Shown: piece by piece, positions 1-7,226 of the stretch
Numbering within the stretch: position 1 is the stretch's first letter
Layout of the letters: the number at the start of each line of letters is the position of its first letter
Origin: JAJDNH01 sp964552395
GTDB taxonomy: Bacteria; Acidobacteriota; Thermoanaerobaculia; Thermoanaerobaculales; Sulfomarinibacteraceae
Length of the DNA stretch: 64,000 bases
Assembly: GCA_964552395.1 (NCBI GenBank)
Contig: CAZKGM010000015.1
Span: 1-64,000 of the forward strand
Direction of reading: 5' to 3'
Notes under the pieces: generated by a model
The model's database searches: none
The model's input: the letters and a program-made list of their open reading frames with translations, nothing else
What the model was told of the DNA's origin: nothing
Translations under genes and position numbers: made by a program

Positions 1-78
1 CCCGCCCCGCCGGCCCGCGCAGCGGGCTGCGGGCGTAAGCCCGCACGGGACATGCGATCGCGCAACACCCGTCCAGAC

Positions 79-201
79 GGGATCGCGCAGGGCGTTCTCC
101 TCGCGCCTCGCCGCCAGCGAGCGAGGAGTCGCTGACCTCGTGGTCGCGACGACGAAGCGAGCGCAGCGGCGGGGGGCGAGGGAGCGCTCCTGCGCGATCC
201 C
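79..201. repeat. Long imperfect inverted repeat I
   Basis: GGGATCGCGCAGG at 79-91 is the exact reverse complement of 189-201. Inward of these arms the two sides continue to match for about 25 more positions with few gaps, and several mismatches would be G-U pairs in RNA read on the plus strand. The element could be a structured RNA, a MITE-like element or a terminator of an upstream gene; the sequence alone does not decide. Confidence 0.6.
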
Positions 202-251
202 ACCCCTATCAAAAGGGGAGGGGGGCTCACAACCTCTCAGAGAACCCGAGA

Positions 252-360
252 GGCAGATCCGAGCGCAGCGGCCCCTCGGGGCGGGAAAACCGGGCCGAGG
301 TCCTCCTCGAGACCGGGCTTCCCGATCCCGAGGGGTGCGGCCGCAGGCCGCGGATCTGCC
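252..360. repeat. Long imperfect inverted repeat II
   Basis: GGCAGATCCG at 252-261 is perfectly complementary to CGGATCTGCC at 351-360. The arms keep matching inward through a CCCCTCGGG block, a CGGGAA block and a final CGAGG/CCTCG, with small bulges, so about 45 nt on each side can pair. Within the right arm a local GCGGCC-GCA-GGCCGC hairpin (337-351) could compete. It lies 123 bp upstream of the TIGR04076 gene. Confidence 0.6.
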
Positions 361-364
361 GGAG

Positions 365-395
365 CCCGGGTCATCCGACCGCAATCTACTGCGAG
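365..395 (+). repeat. 31-bp intergenic repeat, copy A
   Basis: This 31-bp stretch matches 9590-9620 at 26 of 31 positions by eye. Both copies share the cores GTCATCCG and ATCTACTGCGA and can form a small stem (CGCA/TGCG here). Both lie outside genes, one before the TIGR04076 gene and one after msrBA. Function unknown. Confidence 0.5.
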
Positions 396-444
396 TGACG
401 ATACGCCGGCCATCGCTGTGCTCTTCGCGTCTCGCCGGTCTCGC

Positions 445-450
445 TACAAT
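445..450 (+). promoter_or_regulatory. Possible -10 element (TACAAT)
   Basis: TACAAT lies 34 bp before the start at 484. No good -35 hexamer is seen at the usual distance. The same hexamer recurs upstream of other genes in the window (56953-56958, 59825-59830, 62439-62444). Confidence 0.3.
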
Positions 451-483
451 CGCTCACGAACGACCCGGGCTAGGAGGTGCCGG

Positions 484-768
484 ATGTCACGACAGTACCC
501 GGTGCGGATGCGGATCATCGAGATCAAGGGCGCCTGCCCCAACGGCCATCGCGTCGGCGAGGAGTGGCTGGTCAAGCGCAAGACTCCGGCCGGGATCTGC
601 ATGGGCTCGTTCGGAACCTGTCTGCCCTACCTGACCGCGCTGCGCTTCGGCGGCTCCTTCCCGTGGGAGGACCAGGAGGGGACCATCACGATCGGCTGCC
701 CGGACCACCTCAACCAGGTCGTGTGGCGGCTCGACCGGGTGGATGAGAAGGGTCAGCTCAAGCCGTAG
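484..768 (+). CDS. TIGR04076 family protein
   Basis: A 94-residue protein that matches the small TIGR04076 family along its whole length, including a conserved-looking CPNGHRVG segment near the N-terminus, the LRFGGSFPWE segment in the middle and a late GCPD motif. The family function is unknown; the conserved cysteines and histidine suggest metal or redox chemistry, which is inference. The ATG at 484 was chosen over an upstream GTG at 418 because AGGAGGTG sits directly before it and the family begins here. The last 16 bp overlap the convergent end of the NtrC-type gene. It is a single gene with structured DNA upstream and no operon partner. Confidence 0.8.
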   Translation: MSRQYPVRMRIIEIKGACPNGHRVGEEWLVKRKTPAGICMGSFGTCLPYLTALRFGGSFPWEDQEGTITIGCPDHLNQVVWRLDRVDEKGQLKP

Positions 769-2075
769 CGCTTGAGCTTGTCGTAGAGGGTCCGCAGCCC
801 GATGCCGAGCGCGTCGGCGGTCTGCTGGCGATGGCCGCCGCGGCGCTCGAGCTCGCGGATGATGGCGGCGCGCTCGAGCTCGGCCAGGGTCCGCGCCTCG
901 GTTTCGGGGCGGTGCCGCGAGACCGGCCGGAGCTCGAAGTGGGCCGCGGTCAGGGTGGGCGTGTCAGCGAGGATCGCCGCTCGCTCGAGCGCGTTGGCGA
1001 GCTCGCGGACGTTCCCCGGCCAGTCCGCGGACTCCAGCAGGCGGCTGGCATCATCCGCGAGATGAACCTCGGTGCGGCCGAGCTGCCGCGCGATCCGCTG
1101 CAGCAGGGCCTCGGCCAGGGGAACGATGTCCGCGCGCCGCTCGCGCAGCGGCGGCAGCACGATCGGGAACACCGCCAACCGGTGATAGAGATCGGACCTG
1201 AAGCGTCCGCCCTCCAGAAATGCGTCGAGGTCACGGTTGGTGGCCGTGATCCAGCGGACATCCGTCTCGATCGTCCGCGCGCCACCAACCCTCTCGAACC
1301 GGCGCTCCTGCACCACGCGCAGCAGCTTGGCCTGCAGCTCGGGCCTGAGCTCGGCGACCTCGTCGAGGAAGAACGTGCCGCCGTCCGCCAGCTCGATGCG
1401 CCCGCGGTGGCGTGCGACGGCGCCCGTGAAAGCCCCCCTTTCGTGCCCGAACAGCTCGCTCTCGAGCAGAGTCTCCGAAAGCGCGGCGCAGTTGACGGCG
1501 ACGAACGGGCCGGCGCGGCGAGCGCTCAGGCGGTGGATCATGCGCGCCGCCACCTCCTTGCCGGTGCCGCTCTCTCCCAGCAAGAGCACCGATGCATCGG
1601 TCGGCGCCACCTTCTCGATCGCGGCCACAATCGCTTTCATCGACGGCGCACCGTAGGTCAGACGGAGCCGCTCCTCGTCTGCTTCGGCGCGGTCTTTGAG
1701 CGCCGTGAGCCCGTAGCGCTCGACCGCCCGCCGGACCAGGAGACGAACCTCTTCGGGGCCGCTCAGCGGCTTCTGGAGGTAGTCGAGCGCTCCGAGCCTC
1801 ATGGCCTCGACGGCTCCCTCGACCGAGCCGTGGGCGGTAAGGACGATGACCTCCATCTCCGGCTGCTCGGCCCGCGCCTTGCGCAGCAGGTCCATACCGT
1901 TCATTCCGGGCATCTTGAGGTCGGTGATCATGACGTGGAAGCTGCGCCGGTCGAGCATGCGCGCGGCCTGCTCGCCGTCACCGGCCTGGACCACCTCGTG
2001 ATCCTCGCTTTCGAGCGACTCAGCCACGAAGCTCCGGATCCCCTCCTCGTCGTCGACCACCAGGATGCGTGCCAT
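753..2075 (-). CDS. NtrC-family sigma-54 response regulator
   Basis: A 440-residue cytoplasmic transcription activator with three standard parts. The receiver domain (1-120) has the acidic pair at 8-9, phospho-acceptor Asp52 and Lys102. The AAA+ domain has Walker A GESGTGKE at about 167, the sigma-54 contact loop GAFTGA at about 214 and a FLDEV Walker B. A Fis-type helix-turn-helix lies at the C-terminus (about 415-437). It is the last gene of the macA-ABC-kinase operon and starts 9 bp after the kinase. The operon has a sigma-54 promoter and paired dyads upstream of macA, so this protein is the obvious candidate to activate its own operon. The signal sensed is unknown; cell-envelope or toxic-compound stress is inferred from the efflux neighbours. 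Confidence 0.93.
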   Translation of the reverse strand: MARILVVDDEEGIRSFVAESLESEDHEVVQAGDGEQAARMLDRRSFHVMITDLKMPGMNGMDLLRKARAEQPEMEVIVLTAHGSVEGAVEAMRLGALDYLQKPLSGPEEVRLLVRRAVERYGLTALKDRAEADEERLRLTYGAPSMKAIVAAIEKVAPTDASVLLLGESGTGKEVAARMIHRLSARRAGPFVAVNCAALSETLLESELFGHERGAFTGAVARHRGRIELADGGTFFLDEVAELRPELQAKLLRVVQERRFERVGGARTIETDVRWITATNRDLDAFLEGGRFRSDLYHRLAVFPIVLPPLRERRADIVPLAEALLQRIARQLGRTEVHLADDASRLLESADWPGNVRELANALERAAILADTPTLTAAHFELRPVSRHRPETEARTLAELERAAIIRELERRGGHRQQTADALGIGLRTLYDKLKRYGLS

Positions 2076-2084
2076 CTTTCCCCC

Positions 2085-3347
2085 TCAGGCCGGGATCGCC
2101 ACCCGCAGCACTGCGCCCCCCTGCGGGTGGTTCGCGGCCGTGATCGTGCCGCCGTGAAGGGCCACGACGCGGCGTGCCACCGCCAGGCCGAGCCCCGTAC
2201 CCTGCACCCGCGTGGTGTAGAACGGCTCGAAGATCCGCGCCTCCTCCCCCTCCGGTATGCCGTCGCCGAAGTCCCGAACCGTGAACACCAGCCGTCCCTC
2301 GTCGACCCTTACCTCGGCCACCGGCCGAGCCGGCTCGGGAGACGCCTGGACGGCGTTGCGGAGCAGGTTGGTCAGCACCTGCAGCATCTTCTCGGCATCG
2401 ACCGACCACAGCGGCGGCGCCCCTTCGAGGACCAGCTCGATGCCTTCCGGGTCCACCGACTCCGCCGCCTCCCTCAGGAGCCTCGCCGGGTCCACGTCCG
2501 TGCGCTCGATCCTCTCCGAGCGCACGAGGCTCAGCAGGTCGCTGGCCAACTTCTCGAGCCGCACCGCCTCGCGCACCACGCGCTCGGCCTTGTCACGGTC
2601 GCGGCTACCCGGTTCCAGGTGCTCGGCCAGCAGCTGGGCGTGCCCCTTCATCGAGGTCAGTGGGTTGCGGATCTCGTGTGAGATCACCGCCGCCAGCTCG
2701 CCCAGCGAGGCCAGCCTGCGGTCGCGCTCGCGCTCTTCCTGGATGCGCTCGGCGCGCAGCGTCAGGCGCCACAGGAAGGCGGACATCAGGACCAGGGCCA
2801 GCGAGGCGACGCCGCCGATGCCGAGCGTCCTCAGGGCGCCGGACCTGAGCTCATTCGCCGCCAGCGGCTCGAACTCGACCAGGAGCGGCCGCGGCGAACG
2901 CAGCCCCTTTTCGGCCAGCTCGGCAGGCAACCGGCGCCGCCACGCCATCCGAATGCGGGAGCCAACCTCGACGAAGCGGCGCGGGGCGGCGTTCTCGACG
3001 CTGGACCGGAGCTCGCGCTCCGTGCCTTCGGGGGTGCCGGCGGACGCCAACAGGTTGAGGTTGGTGTCGTACAGCGCGATGTAGCGCAGGCCGGCGGTGC
3101 GATGTTCGTCCAGGAGCCGCTGGAGATCCGAGACCGTCCACGTGGCGTCCGGCCTTGCCAGGGCGCGGGCGCTGTGCAGAAAGGTCTCGCCCTGGCTGCG
3201 GATCACGGTGTCGAGAACGTGCCGCACGTTCGAGTAGCCGCTCACCACCGTCGCCGCCAGCGCCACCGCCATCACCAGCGGCACCGCCACCAGGGCCCGG
3301 CGCGCCCGGTGCAGCAAGGTCAGGGACGGGTTGGCCGGTCGACTCAT
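2085..3347 (-). CDS. Sensor histidine kinase (NtrB/ZraS-like)
   Basis: A 420-residue inner-membrane kinase. A first membrane segment lies at about 18-37, a periplasmic sensor region of about 130 residues follows, and a second membrane segment is at about 172-195. The H-box SHEIRNPLTS has the phospho-acceptor His224. An N-box (LLRNAVQAS), a G1 box (DFGDGIPEG) and a G2 box (GTGLGLAVA) complete the catalytic domain. I chose the ATG at 3347, preceded by GGAG, rather than an extension to 3416. It lies between the MacB-type permease and the NtrC-type regulator on the same strand and is their evident partner kinase. The periplasmic domain matches nothing I recognise. Confidence 0.9.
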   Translation of the reverse strand: MSRPANPSLTLLHRARRALVAVPLVMAVALAATVVSGYSNVRHVLDTVIRSQGETFLHSARALARPDATWTVSDLQRLLDEHRTAGLRYIALYDTNLNLLASAGTPEGTERELRSSVENAAPRRFVEVGSRIRMAWRRRLPAELAEKGLRSPRPLLVEFEPLAANELRSGALRTLGIGGVASLALVLMSAFLWRLTLRAERIQEERERDRRLASLGELAAVISHEIRNPLTSMKGHAQLLAEHLEPGSRDRDKAERVVREAVRLEKLASDLLSLVRSERIERTDVDPARLLREAAESVDPEGIELVLEGAPPLWSVDAEKMLQVLTNLLRNAVQASPEPARPVAEVRVDEGRLVFTVRDFGDGIPEGEEARIFEPFYTTRVQGTGLGLAVARRVVALHGGTITAANHPQGGAVLRVAIPA

Positions 3348-3428
3348 CCGTCGGGCTCCGTTCGCCGTGCATGCACGCTTCCTCCCCATTGTCGTCGGAG
3401 CCACCATCTCGAACAAGCGCCGTCGGCG

Positions 3429-4646
3429 TCACTCATAGCGCAGGGCGTCGATCGGGTTGAGCGCGGACGCCTTGCGCGCGGGGTAGAAGCCGAAGAAGAT
3501 CCCGACGCCGGCCGAGAAGACCAGCGCGACGGCCACGGTCGGCGGCGCGACAACGGTGGTCCAGCCGGCGAAGTGACCCAGAAGCCGCGCGCCGGCAAAG
3601 CCGAGGGCGGTGCCGATCGCCCCGCCGATCAGGCTGATCACGGTGCTCTCGACCAGGAACTGGGTCAGGACATCCGAAGCGTGCGCACCCATGGCCAGGC
3701 GGATGCCGATCTCCCGCGTGCGCTCGGTGACCGAGACCAGCATGATGTTCATGATGCCGATGCCGCCGACGAGCAGCGAGATGCTGGCGATCGCCGCTAG
3801 CAGCAGGGTCATGACCTGGGTCGTGCTCTGGGCGGCCTCACCCAGATCGGCCTGGTTGCGCACTGTAAAGTCATCGTCCTCCCAGGAGGGAAGGTGATGG
3901 GCCTCGCGCATGATCCCCCGGATCTCCTCCTCGGCGGCTGGAATGTCCTGCGGCGACGAGGTCGAGGCCAGGATCTGCGGAATGAACTGGTGGCCGGCGA
4001 GGCGGCTCTGGACCGTGGTGTAGGGCGCCAGGATGATGTCGTCCTGGTCGTTGCCGTTGGCTGTCTGGCCCTTCTTGGCGAGGACGCCGATGATCTTGAA
4101 CGGCACGTTGCGGAGCTGGATCTGATCGCCGACCGGATCCTGGCCGGGAAACAGGTTCTCGGCCACGGTGTGGCCGATGACGGCGACCTTGCGCATGGCG
4201 CGAACGTCGGCAGCCGAAAAGAACGAGCCCGAGGACACCGGCCAGTTCCTGATCACCTGGTAGTCGGTGGCGACGCCGTTGATGGTGGTTCGCCAGTTGC
4301 CGACGCCGCCGATGACCTGGCTGTGGGTGAAAATCACCGGCGACACCCCGTTCAGTAGGGTGCTCTCGCGCCGGATGGTGTCCACGTCGCCCACCGTCAG
4401 CCGGTTGAAGCTCCCTGCGCCCTGGCTCGCTCCTCCCTGGTGCGTGGCGCCGGGCGTGACCACGATCATGTTGGTCCCGAGGTTCTCGATCTGCTCCCTG
4501 ATGCGCGCCTGCGCTCCCTGGCCAACCGCCACCATGACGATCACGGCGGCGACACCGATGATGATGCCGAGCATCGTGAGCAGTGTGCGCATGGTGTTCT
4601 TCAGGATGCTCTTCCAGGCGACCTTGACGAGGATCGATGGGCGCAT
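3429..4646 (-). CDS. MacB-type ABC transporter permease
   Basis: A 405-residue permease of the MacB/LolC (type VII ABC) family, working with the ATPase directly upstream. One membrane helix lies near the N-terminus (about 22-42), followed by a large periplasmic MacB_PCD domain, then three C-terminal helices (from about 275) with the typical segment ending in TREIGIRLAMGA. In this family ATPase and permease may be fused; here they are separate genes. The ATG at 4646 has GAGGAG before it and lies 1 bp after the ATPase stop codon; a start at 4724 would run into the ATPase. Together with the MacA-like protein it should form a tripartite efflux pump. The substrate cannot be told; macrolides, peptides or lipids are known for the family. 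Confidence 0.92.
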   Translation of the reverse strand: MRPSILVKVAWKSILKNTMRTLLTMLGIIIGVAAVIVMVAVGQGAQARIREQIENLGTNMIVVTPGATHQGGASQGAGSFNRLTVGDVDTIRRESTLLNGVSPVIFTHSQVIGGVGNWRTTINGVATDYQVIRNWPVSSGSFFSAADVRAMRKVAVIGHTVAENLFPGQDPVGDQIQLRNVPFKIIGVLAKKGQTANGNDQDDIILAPYTTVQSRLAGHQFIPQILASTSSPQDIPAAEEEIRGIMREAHHLPSWEDDDFTVRNQADLGEAAQSTTQVMTLLLAAIASISLLVGGIGIMNIMLVSVTERTREIGIRLAMGAHASDVLTQFLVESTVISLIGGAIGTALGFAGARLLGHFAGWTTVVAPPTVAVALVFSAGVGIFFGFYPARKASALNPIDALRYE

Positions 4647-4647
4647 C

Positions 4648-5400
4648 TCAGATCTCCTCTTCGAGCCGCCCGAGGCGGCTGAGGTCCTCTGCAGCGTCGC
4701 GGCGCTGGGCAACCCCCGAGTCACGGATCACACGGCCGTCGCGAAGCGCCACGATCCGCTTCGCGTACTGCGAGATGTCGAGCTCATGGGTCACCAGGAC
4801 GATCGTGATGCCCTGATCGTTGAGATCCTGGAACAGCGACAGGATCTCCACCGAGGTATGGGTGTCGAGGTTGCCGGTCGGCTCGTCGGCCAGCAGCAGC
4901 GCCGGCTCGGTCACCAGGGCCCGGGCGATCGCAACACGTTGCTGCTGACCTCCCGACAGCTCGTTGGGCAGGTGGCTGAAGCGGTCGGCGAGCCCGACCC
5001 GTTCCAGCGCCCCCATCGCAGCCTGCCGGGGGCTGGTGCCGTTGCCCGAGCGGTCGTAGAGCAGCGGCAGCTCGACGTTCTCCAGCGCCGTCGTCCGCGC
5101 CAGCAGGTTGAAGCCCTGGAACACGAAGCCGATCTTGCTGCTGCGGATGTCGGCGAGCTGGTTCCTGTCGAGACCGCGCACGGCGACGCCGTCGAGCTCG
5201 TAGCTGCCCTCGCTGGCAACGTCGAGGCAACCGATGATGTTCATGAGAGTGGACTTGCCGCTGCCGGAGGCGCCCATTACGGCGACGAACTCCGCCCTGC
5301 CAACGGTGAGGTCGATTCCGCGTAGGGCATGCACCTCGGTCGCTCCCATGGTGTAGACCTTGGTCAGGCCTTCGGTGCGGATGACGGGCGTGTCGTTCAT
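4648..5400 (-). CDS. ABC transporter ATP-binding protein (MacB/LolD type)
   Basis: A 250-residue ATPase with Walker A GASGSGKST (about 43-51), the Q-loop in FVFQGFNLL, the signature LSGGQQQR, Walker B LLLADEPTGNLD and a switch histidine in THE. The sequence is typical of the MacB/LolD branch that powers periplasm-facing permeases. It sits 9 bp after the MacA-like gene and is immediately followed by its permease. A C-terminal tail of about 25 residues extends past the core domain. The trio macA-ATPase-permease plus two-component genes forms one minus-strand transcription unit. Confidence 0.94.
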   Translation of the reverse strand: MNDTPVIRTEGLTKVYTMGATEVHALRGIDLTVGRAEFVAVMGASGSGKSTLMNIIGCLDVASEGSYELDGVAVRGLDRNQLADIRSSKIGFVFQGFNLLARTTALENVELPLLYDRSGNGTSPRQAAMGALERVGLADRFSHLPNELSGGQQQRVAIARALVTEPALLLADEPTGNLDTHTSVEILSLFQDLNDQGITIVLVTHELDISQYAKRIVALRDGRVIRDSGVAQRRDAAEDLSRLGRLEEEI

Positions 5401-5409
5401 CGGCTTGCC

Positions 5410-6687
5410 TCAGAACCCGAACGCGCGGCGGCGAAAGGGCGACTCCTCCTGCCGCTGGAACGGGTTGCTGCCGGCCGTCCCACCCGCCTCGGTGATCCCC
5501 GCGATGATCTTCATGCCCGACTCCAGCTTTCGACCCGAGACCTCGGTGTACTGGCCGTCGGTGATGCCGATGCGGGCCGGCGCTGCGGCGAGGCGGCCGT
5601 GAGCGTCGAGGTACCACAGCAAGACCCTGTCGCTTCGCTCGCCCTCGGCCCCCGGATGCTGCCGGCCCGCGCGCGGAAAGCCCTGCCCGGGCGAGGATCC
5701 CGCCTGCGCGGCGGGACCGGTCCCACCTTCGCCGGCCCGCGCCTGCTGGCGGCGTGCGCGCAGCTCCTGGACCATCTGCTCGGTAGGCCGGAAACGAAGC
5801 GCCGAGTTCGAGATCTTGAGCACGTCCTTGGCCTGGGCGACCAGAAACTCCACCGTCGCCGTCATGCCCGGCAGGAGCTTGCGGTCGGTGTTCTTGACGT
5901 TGATGACGACGTTGTAGCTGACCACGTTCTGGTCGACCGTCGACTGCATCCGGACCTGCTTGACTGTGCCGGTGAACTGCCGCTCGGGGTAGGCCTTGAC
6001 GGTGAACCGGGCGGCCTGACCCTCATGGATCTGGCCGATGTCACTCTCGTCCACCGCGGCGAGGATCTGCATCTCGGACAGATCGTTGGCGATCAGGAAC
6101 AGCTTGGGCGCCGACAGGCTGGCCGCCACCGTCTGCCCCACGTCCACGTCACGTTCGATCACAGTGCCGGAAACCGGCGCCGCAATGGTCGCGTAGTCGA
6201 GATTTTGGCGGGCGCGATCTACAGTCGCCTCGGCGGACTTGACCGCCGCAGCGGCAACGTCGACGGCGTACTGAGCGTTGTTGAGGTCCGAGTCGGAGGC
6301 GATTCCCTGCTTGTGCAGCGACTCTTGCCTCGTCAGCTCCCGCTGGGCCTGCGCCAGCTGCGCCTGCTTGCTCTCCAGCGACGCCTCGGCGTCCTGCACC
6401 GTGCTCTCGAGCAGCGTCGTGTCGAGCTGGGCAATGACCTGGCCCTTCTTAACGGTGTCGTTGAAGTCTGCCAGGAGCTTGACGATCCTGCCCGAGATCT
6501 GGGTACCCACCTCGACCGTCCTCACAGCCTGGAGGGTGCCGGTCGCCGACACCACCGCCTCGAGGTCGCCCTTCTCGAGCGAGACGAAACGGTAGGAGCT
6601 CTCGGCCGCATTGTCCGAACGAGACCAGTAGGCGTAGGCGGCCCCGGCCACGATCAACGCCACGCAAACGGCAACCCACTTCTTCAT
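5410..6687 (-). CDS. MacA-like periplasmic adaptor (HlyD/RND-MFP fold)
   Basis: A 425-residue membrane-fusion protein, the first gene of the operon. An N-terminal membrane anchor (about 3-20) is followed by a barrel-sandwich lipoyl half, an alpha-hairpin of two heptad-rich helices (about 85-160), the second lipoyl half and beta-barrel domains. A Gly/Pro/Arg-rich insertion (about 310-350) is unusual and probably disordered. It should link the MacB-type transporter to an outer-membrane channel; no TolC gene is adjacent, though an outer-membrane factor is encoded at 29105. The start at 6687 has GGAGG just before it and begins with the MKKW signal-anchor; the longer frame to 6771 would include the sigma-54 promoter. 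Confidence 0.92.
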   Translation of the reverse strand: MKKWVAVCVALIVAGAAYAYWSRSDNAAESSYRFVSLEKGDLEAVVSATGTLQAVRTVEVGTQISGRIVKLLADFNDTVKKGQVIAQLDTTLLESTVQDAEASLESKQAQLAQAQRELTRQESLHKQGIASDSDLNNAQYAVDVAAAAVKSAEATVDRARQNLDYATIAAPVSGTVIERDVDVGQTVAASLSAPKLFLIANDLSEMQILAAVDESDIGQIHEGQAARFTVKAYPERQFTGTVKQVRMQSTVDQNVVSYNVVINVKNTDRKLLPGMTATVEFLVAQAKDVLKISNSALRFRPTEQMVQELRARRQQARAGEGGTGPAAQAGSSPGQGFPRAGRQHPGAEGERSDRVLLWYLDAHGRLAAAPARIGITDGQYTEVSGRKLESGMKIIAGITEAGGTAGSNPFQRQEESPFRRRAFGF

Positions 6688-6742
6688 CGCGTCCTCCCGG
6701 CAGCAGCGGCGAATGATCCTCCGCGCTCCCGACACCATCCAG

Positions 6743-6759
6743 AGCAAGCCCGGTGCCAA
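6743..6759 (-). promoter_or_regulatory. Sigma-54 (-24/-12) promoter of the macA-led operon
   Basis: Read on the minus strand, 6759 to 6743 is TTGGCACCGGGCTTGCT. The GG and GC dinucleotides are separated by exactly 10 bp, and it differs from the consensus TGGCACG-N4-TTGC(A/T) only at the seventh base. Transcription would start near 6732 and leave a leader of about 45 nt before the macA start at 6687. The operon ends in an NtrC-type activator, which fits the promoter class. Confidence 0.8.
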
Positions 6760-6824
6760 CCAACCTATCATTCTGAAACCAATAGAGATATTAGAGTTGC
6801 ATATTTGTCGGATTCGGCCGATAG

Positions 6825-6860
6825 TGCAAATTCCGCAGTGCCGGAAGTGCAGATTCCGCA
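6825..6860 (-). promoter_or_regulatory. Likely enhancer sites for the NtrC-type activator
   Basis: Two 13-bp dyads, TGCAAATTCCGCA (6825-6837) and TGCAGATTCCGCA (6848-6860), lie 23 bp apart centre to centre, with a third TGC-N7-GCA between them (6839-6851). They are about 90-130 bp upstream of the predicted start of transcription, the usual place for sigma-54 activator sites. An AT-rich stretch (about 6768-6812) between them and the promoter could bend. Which protein binds is inference. Confidence 0.6.
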
Positions 6861-6956
6861 GCCCCTCTCCATCCGCACGCCGGGCGCTGCCAGGACGAGG
6901 AAGGCTCGCAGGCGATCGCGGCGGCCGTCGTCCGTCGAGCGACCGCCGCCGACGCG

Positions 6957-7118
6957 ATGCGCGTCGCCCTCCGCCACCTGTTGGCGGCCCTGGGAAGTAC
7001 CTTCGTGAGCGACGACCGGCATGCCTTCCTGCTGGTCGGCAGCCCGCGGCGCGGCAAGAGCACTTCCGCCGCTCTCGGCCGCTACCTGGGCGACCACATG
7101 GTCGAGCACGGCTGGTGA
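6957..7118 (+). pseudogene. Possible remnant of an NAD(P)H-dependent flavin reductase gene
   Basis: A 53-residue frame contains LLVGSPRRGKSTSAALGRYL, which resembles the N-terminal flavin-phosphate loop of NADPH-dependent FMN reductases/flavodoxin-like oxidoreductases. It stops at a TGA (7116-7118) after about 50 residues, whereas the family needs 170 or more, and I cannot find the rest in another frame before the next gene begins at 7227. The frame stays open upstream without a clear start. No ribosome-binding site is obvious. It may be a decayed gene, or a short coincidental frame. Confidence 0.35.
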
Positions 7119-7226
7119 ACCGGCCGAGCCTTCCTGTACGGTCTGATCGGCAACCGTTCGTAGAGCGTCAAGGCGCGGCGAGCGGGAACACTGGCCGACC
7201 TCTGGGCGCGTCCGTTCTAAAGCAAC

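Larger units (their letters stand above)
1..483. other. Gene-free, hairpin-rich leader region
   Basis: I see no convincing gene here; the open frames are short and have no family resemblance. The stretch is dominated by inverted repeats: a 7-bp stem with a GTAA (GNRA-type) loop at 28-45, a perfect CCCGTC/GACGGG palindrome at 68-81, and two long hairpins listed separately (79-201 and 252-360). A TACAAT hexamer at 445-450 is a possible -10 element for the following gene. The left end is cut by the window. Confidence 0.6.
6760..7226. other. Intergenic region between divergent promoter and glycosyltransferase
   Basis: Apart from the activator sites and the flavin-reductase-like stub this stretch holds no supported gene. 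An inverted repeat (about 6918-6952, CGGCGGC against GCCGCCG with mismatches) is visible. Confidence 0.5.

Noticed and set aside
831..2681. 616-residue plus-strand open frame antisense to the NtrC-type and kinase genes
   Set aside because: It has no domain, no start signal and is the shadow of two clear genes; long antisense frames are expected at this GC content.
5329..7008. 559-residue plus-strand frame over the MacA-like gene
   Set aside because: Shadow of the adaptor gene; it runs through the promoter region and has no domain.
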